Shown here one piece after another: positions 8,105-16,496 of a stretch of DNA of 64,000 bases (its first letter is position 1; every line of letters starts with the position of its first letter). A program made the position numbers and the translations under genes. The stretch is from CAZMVY01 sp964617875 (GTDB lineage Bacteria > Planctomycetota > Phycisphaerae > UBA1845 > PWPN01): assembly GCA_964617875.1 (NCBI GenBank), contig CAZUAI010000004.1, positions 58,469-122,468 of the forward strand, written 5' to 3'. Under the pieces are notes generated by a model. The model saw nothing but the letters and a program-made list of their open reading frames with translations, ran no database searches and was not told the DNA's origin.

Positions 8105-9196
8105 TTACAGCCGCCCGTTGAAACGGTGAAGCGTCTCGACCATCGCCAGGTAGTTCATCGCCGGCACGTAATTCGGCACCGAGTTGCCCGACCCGCAGGC
8201 GTAACCGCCGTCGGCGGCGCATGTTTCGAGGACTCGTTGCGTGGCCCGGCGCACGTCGTCCTGCGTGCCGCGGGTGAGAATGTCCACATCGATCCCGCCC
8301 AGCACCGCGACCCGCTTGCCCCAGCGTTGCTTGAACTCGGTCACCGGCACGATGGCGTCCTCGAAGCTGTGCTTCGCGTCGATCCGCACGTCGTCAATCA
8401 GCTCGGGCATGATCGCCTCCGTGTGGCCGCAACTGTGGAGCATGAAGAACCGGCCGCGCGCGTGGGCCAGCTCGGCGTATTTCCTGTGCCACGGCAGGAT
8501 GTAGTCCCGCAGGTGCTCGGGGCTCAGCAGCGTGGCCGTCTTGAAGCCCATGTCGTCGCCCAGCCAGATCGCGAACACGCGGTCCATTCCGCAGAAGATG
8601 TCAAAGGCATCGTAGATGATCCGGCCCACGCGATCGACGACCTCGCGGACGAGCTTCGGGTCGTCGTAGAGGAGCATCGAGAACTGCTCCATCCCGAGCA
8701 GCGTACTCGCCCACTCGAGCACGCCGCCGGAAAAGCCGATGATCCCCATCTCCTCCGGCGTGCAGCCGATCGCCGCCTCCGACGGGCCAAAGTCGATCTG
8801 CTCCCGCCGTGGCCACCGATACCGCTCGATATCCTCCCACGAGCGGATCAGCCCCTCGTGTTCGTTTACCCAGTGCCGCTGGCCGCCGATCGACGGCGCG
8901 GTGTCCTCCGCCGGCAGCCGCGCGACCGTGAACGGGATCTCCGCTCGCACGCGGTAGTAGTCGTACCCCAGTCGCCGCCAGACCTCCACGCGGTCCGCCG
9001 CCCAGGCCCGCAATGACTCGCCCGTGGGTGCCTCCGGCAGCGGGGCCAGCGCACGCCCGGCCAGCGACGCCAGCACCTCGTCGGCGATCATCAACTCGAT
9101 CAGAGGCACCCGATCGGGCTTGCCTCGCCGAAGCACGGTCTTGAGACGTTCGACGTCGGGTTCAGCCTTCGGCAGACGATCCAGGGCATTCACCAT
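8105..9196 (-). CDS. UroD-family protein, MtaA/corrinoid-methyltransferase-like
   Basis: A 363-residue TIM-barrel protein of the uroporphyrinogen decarboxylase family. It carries MLHSCGHTE, the H-x-C arrangement that binds zinc in the methylcobamide:thiol methyltransferase branch (MtaA/MtbA), and not the substrate-binding N-terminus of true HemE. I infer a role in methyl transfer or demethylation and not in haem synthesis. The start at 9196 is chosen because GGAG lies eight bases upstream; an in-frame ATG six codons earlier lacks this. It converges with the sulfatase gene, with only 29 bases between them. Confidence 0.78.
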   Translation of the reverse strand: MVNALDRLPKAEPDVERLKTVLRRGKPDRVPLIELMIADEVLASLAGRALAPLPEAPTGESLRAWAADRVEVWRRLGYDYYRVRAEIPFTVARLPAEDTAPSIGGQRHWVNEHEGLIRSWEDIERYRWPRREQIDFGPSEAAIGCTPEEMGIIGFSGGVLEWASTLLGMEQFSMLLYDDPKLVREVVDRVGRIIYDAFDIFCGMDRVFAIWLGDDMGFKTATLLSPEHLRDYILPWHRKYAELAHARGRFFMLHSCGHTEAIMPELIDDVRIDAKHSFEDAIVPVTEFKQRWGKRVAVLGGIDVDILTRGTQDDVRRATQRVLETCAADGGYACGSGNSVPNYVPAMNYLAMVETLHRFNGRL

Positions 9197-9283
9197 TGCA
9201 TAATCTCCGACCACCGGCCTCTGTATTTCCGCGGTGCCGTCGGGCGTAGTTTCTTCGGCGATCGCCCGCTATGCAACCGGGTG

Positions 9284-9312
9284 TTGATCGCGAGGGATTT
9301 TTCGCATAGGAT
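9284..9312 (+). promoter_or_regulatory. Putative promoter for the ferredoxin gene
   Basis: TTGATC and TAGGAT are separated by 17 bases, about 37 bases before the start codon at 9349. Spacing and position both fit a housekeeping promoter. Confidence 0.5.
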
Positions 9313-9348
9313 GGCTGGACCGGCCCTGTACGAAAGGAGACTGTCACA

Positions 9349-9609
9349 GTGGCGTATAAGATTACGGACGATTGTGCATCGTGTGCCGCCTGCGTGGATG
9401 AGTGCCCGAACGGCGCGATCAGCGAGGGCGACAGCAAATACAACATCGATCCCGCGAAATGCACCGAGTGTTACGGCTTTGGCGGCGAACCCAAGTGTGC
9501 GGCAGTCTGCCCGAGCGATGCCTGCGTGCCCGACCCTGACAACAAGGAGACCCGGGAGCAGCTTGCGGCGAAGTACGCCAAGCTGCACCCGGGCCGGGCG
9601 CCGCAGTAA
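9349..9609 (+). CDS. Small 2x[4Fe-4S] ferredoxin (YfhL-like)
   Basis: An 86-residue ferredoxin. The first cluster motif is CASCAACVDECP (cysteines 9, 12, 15, 19). The second is C-x2-C-x8-C-x3-C, with the widened spacing after CTEC typical of the YfhL/chromatium-type ferredoxins. The protein carries low-potential electrons in the cytoplasm; its partner is unknown. Translation starts at GTG 9349, which has AAAGGAGA eight bases upstream and no better ATG near it. The C-terminal tail is short and charged. Confidence 0.92.
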   Translation: MAYKITDDCASCAACVDECPNGAISEGDSKYNIDPAKCTECYGFGGEPKCAAVCPSDACVPDPDNKETREQLAAKYAKLHPGRAPQ

Positions 9610-9748
9610 TCCGACAGGGCTCGGCGCGGAATCTCAACGCCGTGGAAACGGGCACCTCGTATGAAAGCCGGCGACGCCGGGCCGGTGGGGTTGCGCGCCG
9701 GCTCGGCGACAGCGCGGCGCGCTTGAGGCATGGAACCTGGAGGTGAAC

Positions 9749-11818
9749 ATGAGAACCGCCGCATGGCTGACGGGATCGATCAGTGCGTGTGCGTGTGCCG
9801 CGGCCATTGCCGCGGAGGCCGTTCCGAAGGCCCACGTGAAAATCGGCTGGCGGGAGGGGAGCTGGCTGATGACCATCGTCTCGCAGGCCGAGGGAACAAC
9901 GACAATCGGCAGCGAGAAGGTCGCCAACAGCGACCGGACGACGCAAGTCTGGCAGATCGACGTGGGCAGGGCCGACGACAAGGACGAGAAACGGCTGACG
10001 ATGCGTCTGGTGGAGGTGAAGTCCGAAGGGCAGGGCGGCGGTGAGGCCTATCGCTATGACAGCACGAAAGGCGGCGAGAACAAGGGCGGCTACGATTTCG
10101 TCTACAAGCCGCTGATGGCCGCTACGGTCGTCGTCACGCTCGACGCCGACGACACGGTCATTGAGGCGGGCGGCCTGAGCAGGCTCTGGGACGATCTGGC
10201 GGAGAAGGCTGCGACCGATGCGCAGCGATCGCTGCTGGCGGAGATGAAGACCGGCATGAACGACAAGGCCTTCGAGACGCAGTTCCGCCGGCTCGAATCG
10301 TTGATGCCCAAGTCGCCGGTCGCGGTCGGCGACACCTGGAAGTCGGGAGTCCGGCTCGACCTGCCGATCATCGGTGAACTCAAGGCCCGCTACGACTGCA
10401 GGTTGGCGGCACTGGAGCCATCCGCCGCCGGCGACAGGGCCGTGATCGACGCCCGTTCGCAGTACACGCAGTCCAGCCCGAAAGCCAGCAGCCTGTTCGG
10501 TGTCGATGTGACGCTGAGCAAGGTCGATCTGGAAGAGACAACGCGCCTGACGGTAAACAGCAAGACGGGGATGGTGGTTCAAGACGAATGCCGGCGCACC
10601 GCGACCGTGACGGGGAAGGCGAAGGCGGAAGGAGAGGAGCATGAGTTCTCCAGTCGCACGACGACGACCATGACCACGACGGTGGCGGCCGGTCCCTACA
10701 GGCCGGGCAGACCGACCGGGGCGGCCGCGAGCCGTCCTTCGGAAACGCGGCCGTCGGAACGGGAGGCACGCCCCGGGGACGGCGCGAAGTTGTCCGGCAG
10801 GAAGCCGGTCAAGGTCGTCCTGCGCCGGCAGTGGGAACCGAAGCAGAAGGCCTTCACGGTACTCGTGCCGCTCGGCTGGCAGATCGAAGGCGGGCTGTTC
10901 TCGGTCGATCCGACGGCGGCCGGCGGAGCGTTGAATTCGATTGAGACAAAATGCGATTTCGCCGTGAAGCGTGACGCGGCCGGGACCGTGATGGCCCGCT
11001 GGGCACCGACGTACAACTTCGCGGACTTTTCGCGCAGCCCGGAGTTCGCGAATGTGGCGGGCCTGTTCCCGCCGGGGGCCGTGTACAACGGGGCGCTGGT
11101 GAAGCCCATGCCGACGGTCGAGCAGTATCTCGCCGAGGGCTTCCGGCAGGTCCGTCCGCGGGCGACCGATGTGAGCATCAGCCACCGGAGCGAGCTGCCC
11201 GAACTGGCCCAGATCCTCGCCGAGATGTCGAGGGGGGTGAACGCGACCATGGCACAGATGGGCAAGGCGCCCATGACCTTCACCGCCGGGGTCGTGGTGT
11301 TCGACTACAAAGAGGGCGACCGTCGCTACCGCGAGGCGGCGGCCACGGCCTTGTGCGACTGGCGGGCCTCCGCGGGGATATGGAGCAACCAGTTTACGTT
11401 CCACATGCGCGCGCCCGCCGACGAGGCCGACGAATGGAAGCCGGTGCTGGACATCATCCGCCAGTCCCTCAGGATCAACCCCGAATGGCTGGCCGCCTAC
11501 GTCAAGGCAGTGGGGCAGCGCGGCCAGGAGGCCGCCGAGGTGTTCCGGACGCTCGCCCGGATCGACCAGGAGATCCTTGAGCGGCGGTCGAAGATGCGCA
11601 GCAGCATCCAGCACGAGAACTACCTGCTGCTGACCGGACAGGAGGAGTACGTGAATCCGTTCACGCGCGAGGTGGAGCGCGACACTTCCGATTATCGCCA
11701 GCGCTGGACCAACCAGGCCGGGGACCGGATCTACAGCAACGTCGAGACGTTCGATCCGAACAAGGATCCCGACCTCAATCGGCTGGAGTGGAAACTCACG
11801 CCGGTACGTCCACGGTAA
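9749..11818 (+). CDS. Large secreted protein of unknown function
   Basis: A 689-residue protein I do not recognise. Residues 1-22 form a signal peptide (charged start, hydrophobic core, AIAAEA cleavage-like site). The first half, to about residue 290, is rich in Lys, Asp and Thr and looks like a beta-rich domain; about residues 300-360 form a Thr/Arg/Pro-rich linker beginning with a run of threonines. The C-terminal half has a separate domain with the segment RQWEPKQKAFTVLVPLGWQ and ends with a helical part. The ATG at 9749 is preferred to GTG 9743 because GGAGG at 9739-9743 overlaps the latter. No neighbour explains its function. Confidence 0.75.
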   Translation: MRTAAWLTGSISACACAAAIAAEAVPKAHVKIGWREGSWLMTIVSQAEGTTTIGSEKVANSDRTTQVWQIDVGRADDKDEKRLTMRLVEVKSEGQGGGEAYRYDSTKGGENKGGYDFVYKPLMAATVVVTLDADDTVIEAGGLSRLWDDLAEKAATDAQRSLLAEMKTGMNDKAFETQFRRLESLMPKSPVAVGDTWKSGVRLDLPIIGELKARYDCRLAALEPSAAGDRAVIDARSQYTQSSPKASSLFGVDVTLSKVDLEETTRLTVNSKTGMVVQDECRRTATVTGKAKAEGEEHEFSSRTTTTMTTTVAAGPYRPGRPTGAAASRPSETRPSEREARPGDGAKLSGRKPVKVVLRRQWEPKQKAFTVLVPLGWQIEGGLFSVDPTAAGGALNSIETKCDFAVKRDAAGTVMARWAPTYNFADFSRSPEFANVAGLFPPGAVYNGALVKPMPTVEQYLAEGFRQVRPRATDVSISHRSELPELAQILAEMSRGVNATMAQMGKAPMTFTAGVVVFDYKEGDRRYREAAATALCDWRASAGIWSNQFTFHMRAPADEADEWKPVLDIIRQSLRINPEWLAAYVKAVGQRGQEAAEVFRTLARIDQEILERRSKMRSSIQHENYLLLTGQEEYVNPFTREVERDTSDYRQRWTNQAGDRIYSNVETFDPNKDPDLNRLEWKLTPVRPR

Positions 11819-11943
11819 CGGGGGACCGGCCGAATCGAAAACCGGGCGGGACCGGACGGCATCAGGCCGGGCCGCCGCACGCCGACGACCGGGCCGGTCG
11901 CCGGCAGCGTCGTTTTCCGCGTTGCGACCGCTGATGTCGGGGC

Positions 11944-11973
11944 TTGTCGTACGCACGATCGATCGGATACACT
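11944..11973 (+). promoter_or_regulatory. Putative ilvC promoter
   Basis: TTGTCG and TACACT stand 18 bases apart, about 145 bases before ilvC. The leader of about 140 bases could hold a regulatory element, but I see no leader peptide rich in branched-chain codons and no clear attenuator. Confidence 0.45.
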
Positions 11974-12118
11974 GACGGGCCGTTTCGCGATGGCCGGCCA
12001 GCCACCAACGCTCTCTGTGCAAGCGGCGGGCGACGCGGCATCGTGGCGGACGGGGGACGCCGGCGTGGCCGGTATTGCGTGATACAGGACGAACTGACCC
12101 AAAGAAGGGAGCCTGACA

Positions 12119-13123
12119 ATGGCCGTGAACATGTACTACGAAAAGGACTGCGACCTCAAGAACCTCAAGGGCAAGAAGATCGCCATCATCGGCTACGGCA
12201 GCCAGGGGCACGCTCACTCGCAGAACCTGCGGGATTCCGGCTGCGACGTGATCGTCGCCGAGTTGCCCGGTACCGACAACTACAAGCTCGCGGTCGAGCA
12301 CAAGTTCCAGCCCATGTCGGCGTCCGACGCGGCGGCGGCGGCCGACCTGATCGTCTTCACGCTGCCGGACGAGCTGCACAAGCGGGTCTACGACAGCGAA
12401 GTGGCCCGGCACATGAAGGCGGGCAAGACGCTCGGCTTCTGCCACGGGTTCAACATCCACTTCGGCCGGATCAAGCCGCCGAAGGAGGTGGACGTGATCA
12501 TGGTGGCCCCGAAGGGTCCCGGGCACCTCGTGCGGAGCGAGTTCGTCAAGGGCGGCGGCGTGCCGTGCCTGATCGCCGTCGAGCAGAATCACTCGGGCAA
12601 GGCGAAGGAAATGGCCCTTGCCTGGGCGATGGGCGTCGGCGGGGCCCGCGCGGGCGTGCTCGAGACGAGCTTCCGCGAGGAGACCGAAACCGACCTGTTC
12701 GGCGAGCAGGTGGTGCTCTGCGGCGGCGTGACGGCGCTGATCAAGGCGGCGTTCGAGACGCTGCTCGAGGCGGGTTACGAGCCGGAGATCTGCTTCTTCG
12801 AGTGCATGCACGAGCTGAAGCTGATCGTGGACCTGTTCTACCAGGGCGGCATCAATTACATGCGTTACAGCGTCAGCAACACGGCCGAGTACGGCGACCT
12901 GACCCGCGGCCCGCGGATCATCACCGGGGAGACGCGCAAGGAGATGAAGAAGATCCTCGAGGAGATCGTCACCGGGCAGTTCGCCCGCGAGTGGATCCTC
13001 GAGAACGAGGCCGGCCTCCCGGTCTTCAACGCGCTGTACAAGAAGGACCATGACCACCCGGTCGAGGTCACCGGCCGCAAGCTCCGCCGGATGATGAAGT
13101 GGATCGACTCGAAGGAAGTCTGA
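12119..13123 (+). CDS. ilvC: Ketol-acid reductoisomerase (class I), possibly NADH-preferring
   Basis: A 334-residue class I enzyme that isomerises and reduces acetolactate or acetohydroxybutyrate in valine and isoleucine synthesis. The nucleotide-binding loop GYGSQG is at residues 25-30, and the Mg2+ and substrate site region (GVLETSFREETETDLFGEQ) is intact. The beta2-alphaB loop after DVIVA reads ELPGTDNYKLA. NADPH enzymes usually have Arg and Ser residues there to hold the 2'-phosphate; these are missing and Glu and Asp are present, so NADH use is inferred. A ribosome site AGAAGGGA lies nine bases upstream of the ATG. The gene stands alone and ends at a hairpin terminator. Confidence 0.95.
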   Translation: MAVNMYYEKDCDLKNLKGKKIAIIGYGSQGHAHSQNLRDSGCDVIVAELPGTDNYKLAVEHKFQPMSASDAAAAADLIVFTLPDELHKRVYDSEVARHMKAGKTLGFCHGFNIHFGRIKPPKEVDVIMVAPKGPGHLVRSEFVKGGGVPCLIAVEQNHSGKAKEMALAWAMGVGGARAGVLETSFREETETDLFGEQVVLCGGVTALIKAAFETLLEAGYEPEICFFECMHELKLIVDLFYQGGINYMRYSVSNTAEYGDLTRGPRIITGETRKEMKKILEEIVTGQFAREWILENEAGLPVFNALYKKDHDHPVEVTGRKLRRMMKWIDSKEV

Positions 13124-13147
13124 CGGAACCCGAAGGCCGAGACACCA

Positions 13148-13198
13148 GGAAAGCGAGAAAGGGCGCCGTTCGATACGGCCGCTCCTTCTCGCCTTTCC
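13148..13198. terminator. Hairpin between convergent ilvC and the small gene at 13238
   Basis: GGAAAGCGAGAAAGG pairs with CCTTCTCGCCTTTCC about 20 bases downstream. It sits between two genes that converge, so it may stop transcription from both sides. It has no T-run. Confidence 0.6.
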
Positions 13199-13237
13199 GT
13201 CTCATGGTTGCGTCGTTGTGGGGCGGCCCGGGTCGCC

Positions 13238-13423
13238 TTACGTGCTCGTGTTGCCCAGCAGGGCGTTGGTGATCCACTGCGCGAGCGCCGGCCCCAGGGC
13301 GTTCAGGAACGACGTGCCGAACGTCTGGGCCATCTGCTTCTGGCAGCTCACCTCGGTGGCCTCGAACAGCATTCCTCCTGCCGTCGCCAGCAGGATGAAC
13401 CGATAGACGCGATTCCACATCAT
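13238..13423 (-). CDS. Small secreted or membrane protein of unknown function
   Basis: A 61-residue protein. It has an N-terminal hydrophobic stretch after MMWNRVYR (residues 9-20), one cysteine in the middle and a C-terminal half with an amphipathic pattern. No family is recognised. The start is well supported: GGAG stands seven bases before the ATG, which is why I accept it in spite of its size. It converges with ilvC and points away from the deoxyhypusine-synthase-like gene. Confidence 0.6.
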   Translation of the reverse strand: MMWNRVYRFILLATAGGMLFEATEVSCQKQMAQTFGTSFLNALGPALAQWITNALLGNTST

Positions 13424-13685
13424 CGCACGACTCCTTTGTGGTGCCGCCAGTCCGGGCCACGCAGAAGACCCGCCCGACGATAGTTGAGTCCATTATAGCG
13501 GACCCCGACGATCCTGGGAACTCGGCGGCATGAAACGTCCGCTTGAAACTGCGGCAATGCGGCAGTATGGTTCCCGCTCGTCGCGCTCAGGCCGGGGTCG
13601 GCCGGGCCGTCGATGCGCCCGTGTCAACGGGGCAGGACAGGTCATGGACCTGCCGGTCCTCGTGCTTTGTCGGAGATCGCCCAGA

Positions 13686-14843
13686 ATGGCCAAGATCCAG
13701 TTGCCGAAGAAGTTCGTCAGCAAGTACCCGCACAAGTTCGTCGCCGGCAAGCGGCGGTTCCTGTGCGGAAAGCGCATCCTGCCCGGGCCGATCACGGGCA
13801 GGGAAGACCTGCCGGACCTGATGGACCGCGTGTTCCTCGCCTACAACGCCGGCCGGCTCCAGGAAGCCTGCCGGCTGTTCACCGAGCGGATGCTGCGGCC
13901 GGAGGTGACGGTCGGCATGAGCCTCGCCGGCGCCCTGACACCCGCCGGGCTCGGCGGCGCGGCCGTCATTCCGCTGATCAAGGCCGGCTTCGTGGACTGG
14001 ATCATCTCGACCGGCGCGAACCTCTACCACGACATGCACCACGCGATGAACCTGCCGCTGTACCGCGGCTCGCCGTTCCTCCGCGACCCGGAACTGCGCA
14101 AGGCGGGCGTCGTCCGCATCTACGACATCCTGCTCGACTACAACGACGTCCTCATGCGGACCGACCACATCCTGCGGCAGATTCTGCTGCAGGATGAGTT
14201 CCAGCACGAGATGGGCACGGCGGAGCTGCACTACCGCCTCGGCAGGTACTGCGCCGAGTTCGAACGGCAGACGGGACTGAAGGACGCATCGGTCCTGGCG
14301 GCGGCGTACCGGGCGGGCGTGCCCTGTTTCTGCCCGTCGCCGGGCGACTCGACGATCGGCATGAACATCGCCGGCCTCGAGCTGCGCGGCAGCAAGATGC
14401 GCATCAATCCCTCGCGCGACGTGAACGAGACGACGGCGATCGTCCTTGACGCGAAGCTCGACGGCCGGAAGACGGGCGTCGTGCTCGTCGGCGGCGGCTC
14501 GCCGAAGAACTTCACCCTCCAGACCGAGCCGCAGATCCAGGAGGTCCTTCGGATTCCCGAGGCGGGGCACGACTTCTTCATCCAGTTCACCGACGCGCGG
14601 CCGGACACCGGCGGGCTTTCCGGCGCAACGCCGAGCGAAGCGGTAAGCTGGGGCAAGGTGGACCCGGACAAGCTGCCGGATGCGATCGTCTGCTACCTCG
14701 ACTCGACCGTCGCCCTGCCGATGCTGACGCACTACGCCCTGGCCCGGCACAAGGCCCGCAAGCTCAAGCGCCTCTACGACAGCCTCCCCGCCCTGATGGA
14801 ACGCGAGACGAAGGAGTACTGGAAGCACAACAAGACGCTGTAG
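13686..14843 (+). CDS. Deoxyhypusine-synthase-like protein (probable homospermidine or polyamine enzyme)
   Basis: A 385-residue member of the deoxyhypusine synthase family. It keeps the NAD-binding segments (SLAGALTPAGLGG and STGANLYHD) and the active-site lysine in SEAVSWGKV (K324), which in the family forms the enzyme-butylamine intermediate from spermidine. Bacteria lack the eIF5A target, and relatives have been shown or proposed to make homospermidine from spermidine and putrescine, which I infer here. The ATG at 13686 begins the conserved domain; upstream in-frame codons have no similarity. The gene is followed by a GC-rich hairpin. Confidence 0.85.
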   Translation: MAKIQLPKKFVSKYPHKFVAGKRRFLCGKRILPGPITGREDLPDLMDRVFLAYNAGRLQEACRLFTERMLRPEVTVGMSLAGALTPAGLGGAAVIPLIKAGFVDWIISTGANLYHDMHHAMNLPLYRGSPFLRDPELRKAGVVRIYDILLDYNDVLMRTDHILRQILLQDEFQHEMGTAELHYRLGRYCAEFERQTGLKDASVLAAAYRAGVPCFCPSPGDSTIGMNIAGLELRGSKMRINPSRDVNETTAIVLDAKLDGRKTGVVLVGGGSPKNFTLQTEPQIQEVLRIPEAGHDFFIQFTDARPDTGGLSGATPSEAVSWGKVDPDKLPDAIVCYLDSTVALPMLTHYALARHKARKLKRLYDSLPALMERETKEYWKHNKTL

Positions 14844-14854
14844 GGCAAAGCGGC

Positions 14855-14870
14855 CCCCGCGAACGCGGGG
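14855..14870. terminator. GC hairpin after the deoxyhypusine-synthase-like gene
   Basis: CCCCGCGAACGCGGGG is a perfect 6-base stem 12 bases after the stop codon. It lacks a T-run, so termination is only likely. The same CCCCGCGAA core appears in the dispersed repeat at 16321. Confidence 0.4.
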
Positions 14871-14983
14871 AAGCGGTCCGCGGCGAAGCGCCGAAGGGAG
14901 GCCGCAGCGTCGCCCGGCGGGTCGCCTGTTCATGATCGCCTGGGAGTTGTCCGCGGCGGATCCCGGCGATACATTCGGCAACC

Positions 14984-16219
14984 ATGAGGGATATCCCCAT
15001 GGGACCGCCGGTTGCCGTCATCGACCGGGAGGCGATTCGGCACAACCTGGCGCTTGTCCGCACGGCGATCGGGCCCGGCGTGCGTCTGTGCCCGGCCGTC
15101 AAGGCGAACGCATACGGTCACGGGATCGCGGTTGTGCTGCCGGTGTTTCGTGAAGCCCGTGTGGATATGCTGGCGGTCGCAACGCTGGACGAGGCGATCG
15201 AGCTTCGCCGGTTGCATTGGACGGGGCCCGTTCTCGTCTTCGGCCGGCCGGTGCAGGGCGCCACCGGGCGTGAGATGCGGGAACTGGCGGGCGTGGCCGT
15301 GCGTTACGGCCTGACGTGTACGATCGGCTCGCGCGACGAGGTTCTGGCACTGACCGCGGCCGCGACACGCATGGGGCGTTGCGCGGTGGTGCATATCAAG
15401 CTCGACAGCGGCATGGGCCGCGCCGGCCTGCGCCCCGATGACGCCGAGGCGGTCTTTCGCGCCGTGCGGGAGATGGTCCCCCCGCCCGGCCTTCGCCCGC
15501 CTGCGGGGGCGTCGAGGGGGATGCCTGCCCCGGAATCGGCGGAGCAGCTGTCCCCCGGGATCCGCGTTGAAGGCGTCTACACGCACTTCGCATCGGCCGA
15601 CGAGGCCGACCTCGCATTCACGGGCGAACAGGAGGAGGTCTTTCGCCGGTTCGTCGCCGGGCCGGCGGCACCGCTGCGTCACGCGGCCAATACGGCGGCG
15701 ATCTTCCGGGTGCCGAGTTCGCACTTCGACATGGTGCGGCCGGGCGTCGGCGTGTACGGCTATTGGCCGGACCCGAACGTCGCGTCCCCGGTGCCGCTGC
15801 GGCCGTGCCTGCGGCTCGTCGGCCGCGTGGCGGCCGTCAAACGCGTGGGCAAAGGGCAATCGGTCGGCTACGGACGTACGTTTACGACGCAGCGTGAGAG
15901 CACGCTGGGGATCGTCCCGATCGGCTACGCCGACGGCTACCCGCGGTCGCTGGGCAACCGGGCCGTGATGACGCTGCAGCCCGATGGCGGCGAACGCCTC
16001 GCAGCACCGGTTGTCGGGCGGGTGAGCATGGATCAGACGGTCGTTGACCTGACGGACGTCCCGGGCGCGAAAGAGGGCGATCCGATCACGATCATTGACA
16101 ACGACCCGGCCGCGCCGAACTCGGTAGCGGCGATCGCAAGGCTGCTCGGCACCATTCCGTACGAAGTCACGTGCGGGTTGGGACGGCGGATCCAGCGAGT
16201 GCCCGGTGCGGAGGGCTGA
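14984..16219 (+). CDS. alr: Alanine racemase with an internal insertion
   Basis: A PLP-dependent racemase making D-alanine for peptidoglycan in the cytoplasm. The PLP lysine is in VKANAYGHG (K40), the second catalytic base is Y296 in VGYGRTF, and the substrate loop RVSMDQT is present, so the site is complete. At 411 residues it is about 30 longer than usual. The excess is a Pro/Gly-rich stretch at about residues 165-190 (PPPGLRPPAGASRG...) between DSGMGRAGLRP and VYTHFASADE, in DNA made of short C/G palindromes. The start could also be ATG 14999 (MGPPVAV), five codons later. Confidence 0.93.
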   Translation: MRDIPMGPPVAVIDREAIRHNLALVRTAIGPGVRLCPAVKANAYGHGIAVVLPVFREARVDMLAVATLDEAIELRRLHWTGPVLVFGRPVQGATGREMRELAGVAVRYGLTCTIGSRDEVLALTAAATRMGRCAVVHIKLDSGMGRAGLRPDDAEAVFRAVREMVPPPGLRPPAGASRGMPAPESAEQLSPGIRVEGVYTHFASADEADLAFTGEQEEVFRRFVAGPAAPLRHAANTAAIFRVPSSHFDMVRPGVGVYGYWPDPNVASPVPLRPCLRLVGRVAAVKRVGKGQSVGYGRTFTTQRESTLGIVPIGYADGYPRSLGNRAVMTLQPDGGERLAAPVVGRVSMDQTVVDLTDVPGAKEGDPITIIDNDPAAPNSVAAIARLLGTIPYEVTCGLGRRIQRVPGAEG

Positions 16220-16289
16220 GCAGTAAGGGCCAGGGACTGAGTGCCGAGGACTGCGGGAAGAAGCGACAAAGGGGAAGGACAGTGATGAG

Positions 16290-16315
16290 TGACGGGTGAT
16301 GCGTGACGGGTGATG
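16290..16315. repeat. Short direct repeat
   Basis: The 12-mer TGACGGGTGATG occurs twice with CG between. It lies directly before the palindromic element at 16321 and may be part of the same inserted unit. Confidence 0.6.
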
Positions 16316-16320
16316 AGGTC

Positions 16321-16391
16321 GTCATCCCCGCGAAAGCGGGGATCCAGGCATGAGGACGCGGGTACCGGTCCCCGGCTTCCGCGGGGGTGAC
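16321..16391. repeat. REP/MITE-like palindromic element
   Basis: The ends GTCATCCCCGCGAAAGC and GCTTCCGCGGGGGTGAC are inverted repeats over 17 bases with two mismatches. On the minus strand it reads through as AWIPAFAGMTT, the well-known spurious translation of a dispersed repeat seen in many bacterial genomes. It fills the alr/dUTPase intergenic space. Confidence 0.75.
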
Positions 16392-16496
16392 GGACGAACC
16401 CGGCAACCGGGTAGCCCCCCGGCCCGCCCGCACGCGGGGGGAACAGGGAACAACGGACTGACGGAACAACGGATCAACAGACGAACGGACTTCCCC

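Noticed and set aside
9419..13057. A 1212-codon open frame on the minus strand across the ferredoxin, the orphan gene and ilvC
   Set aside because: It lies antisense to well-supported genes, has no family motif and a His/Arg/Leu-rich composition typical of antisense frames in GC-rich DNA.
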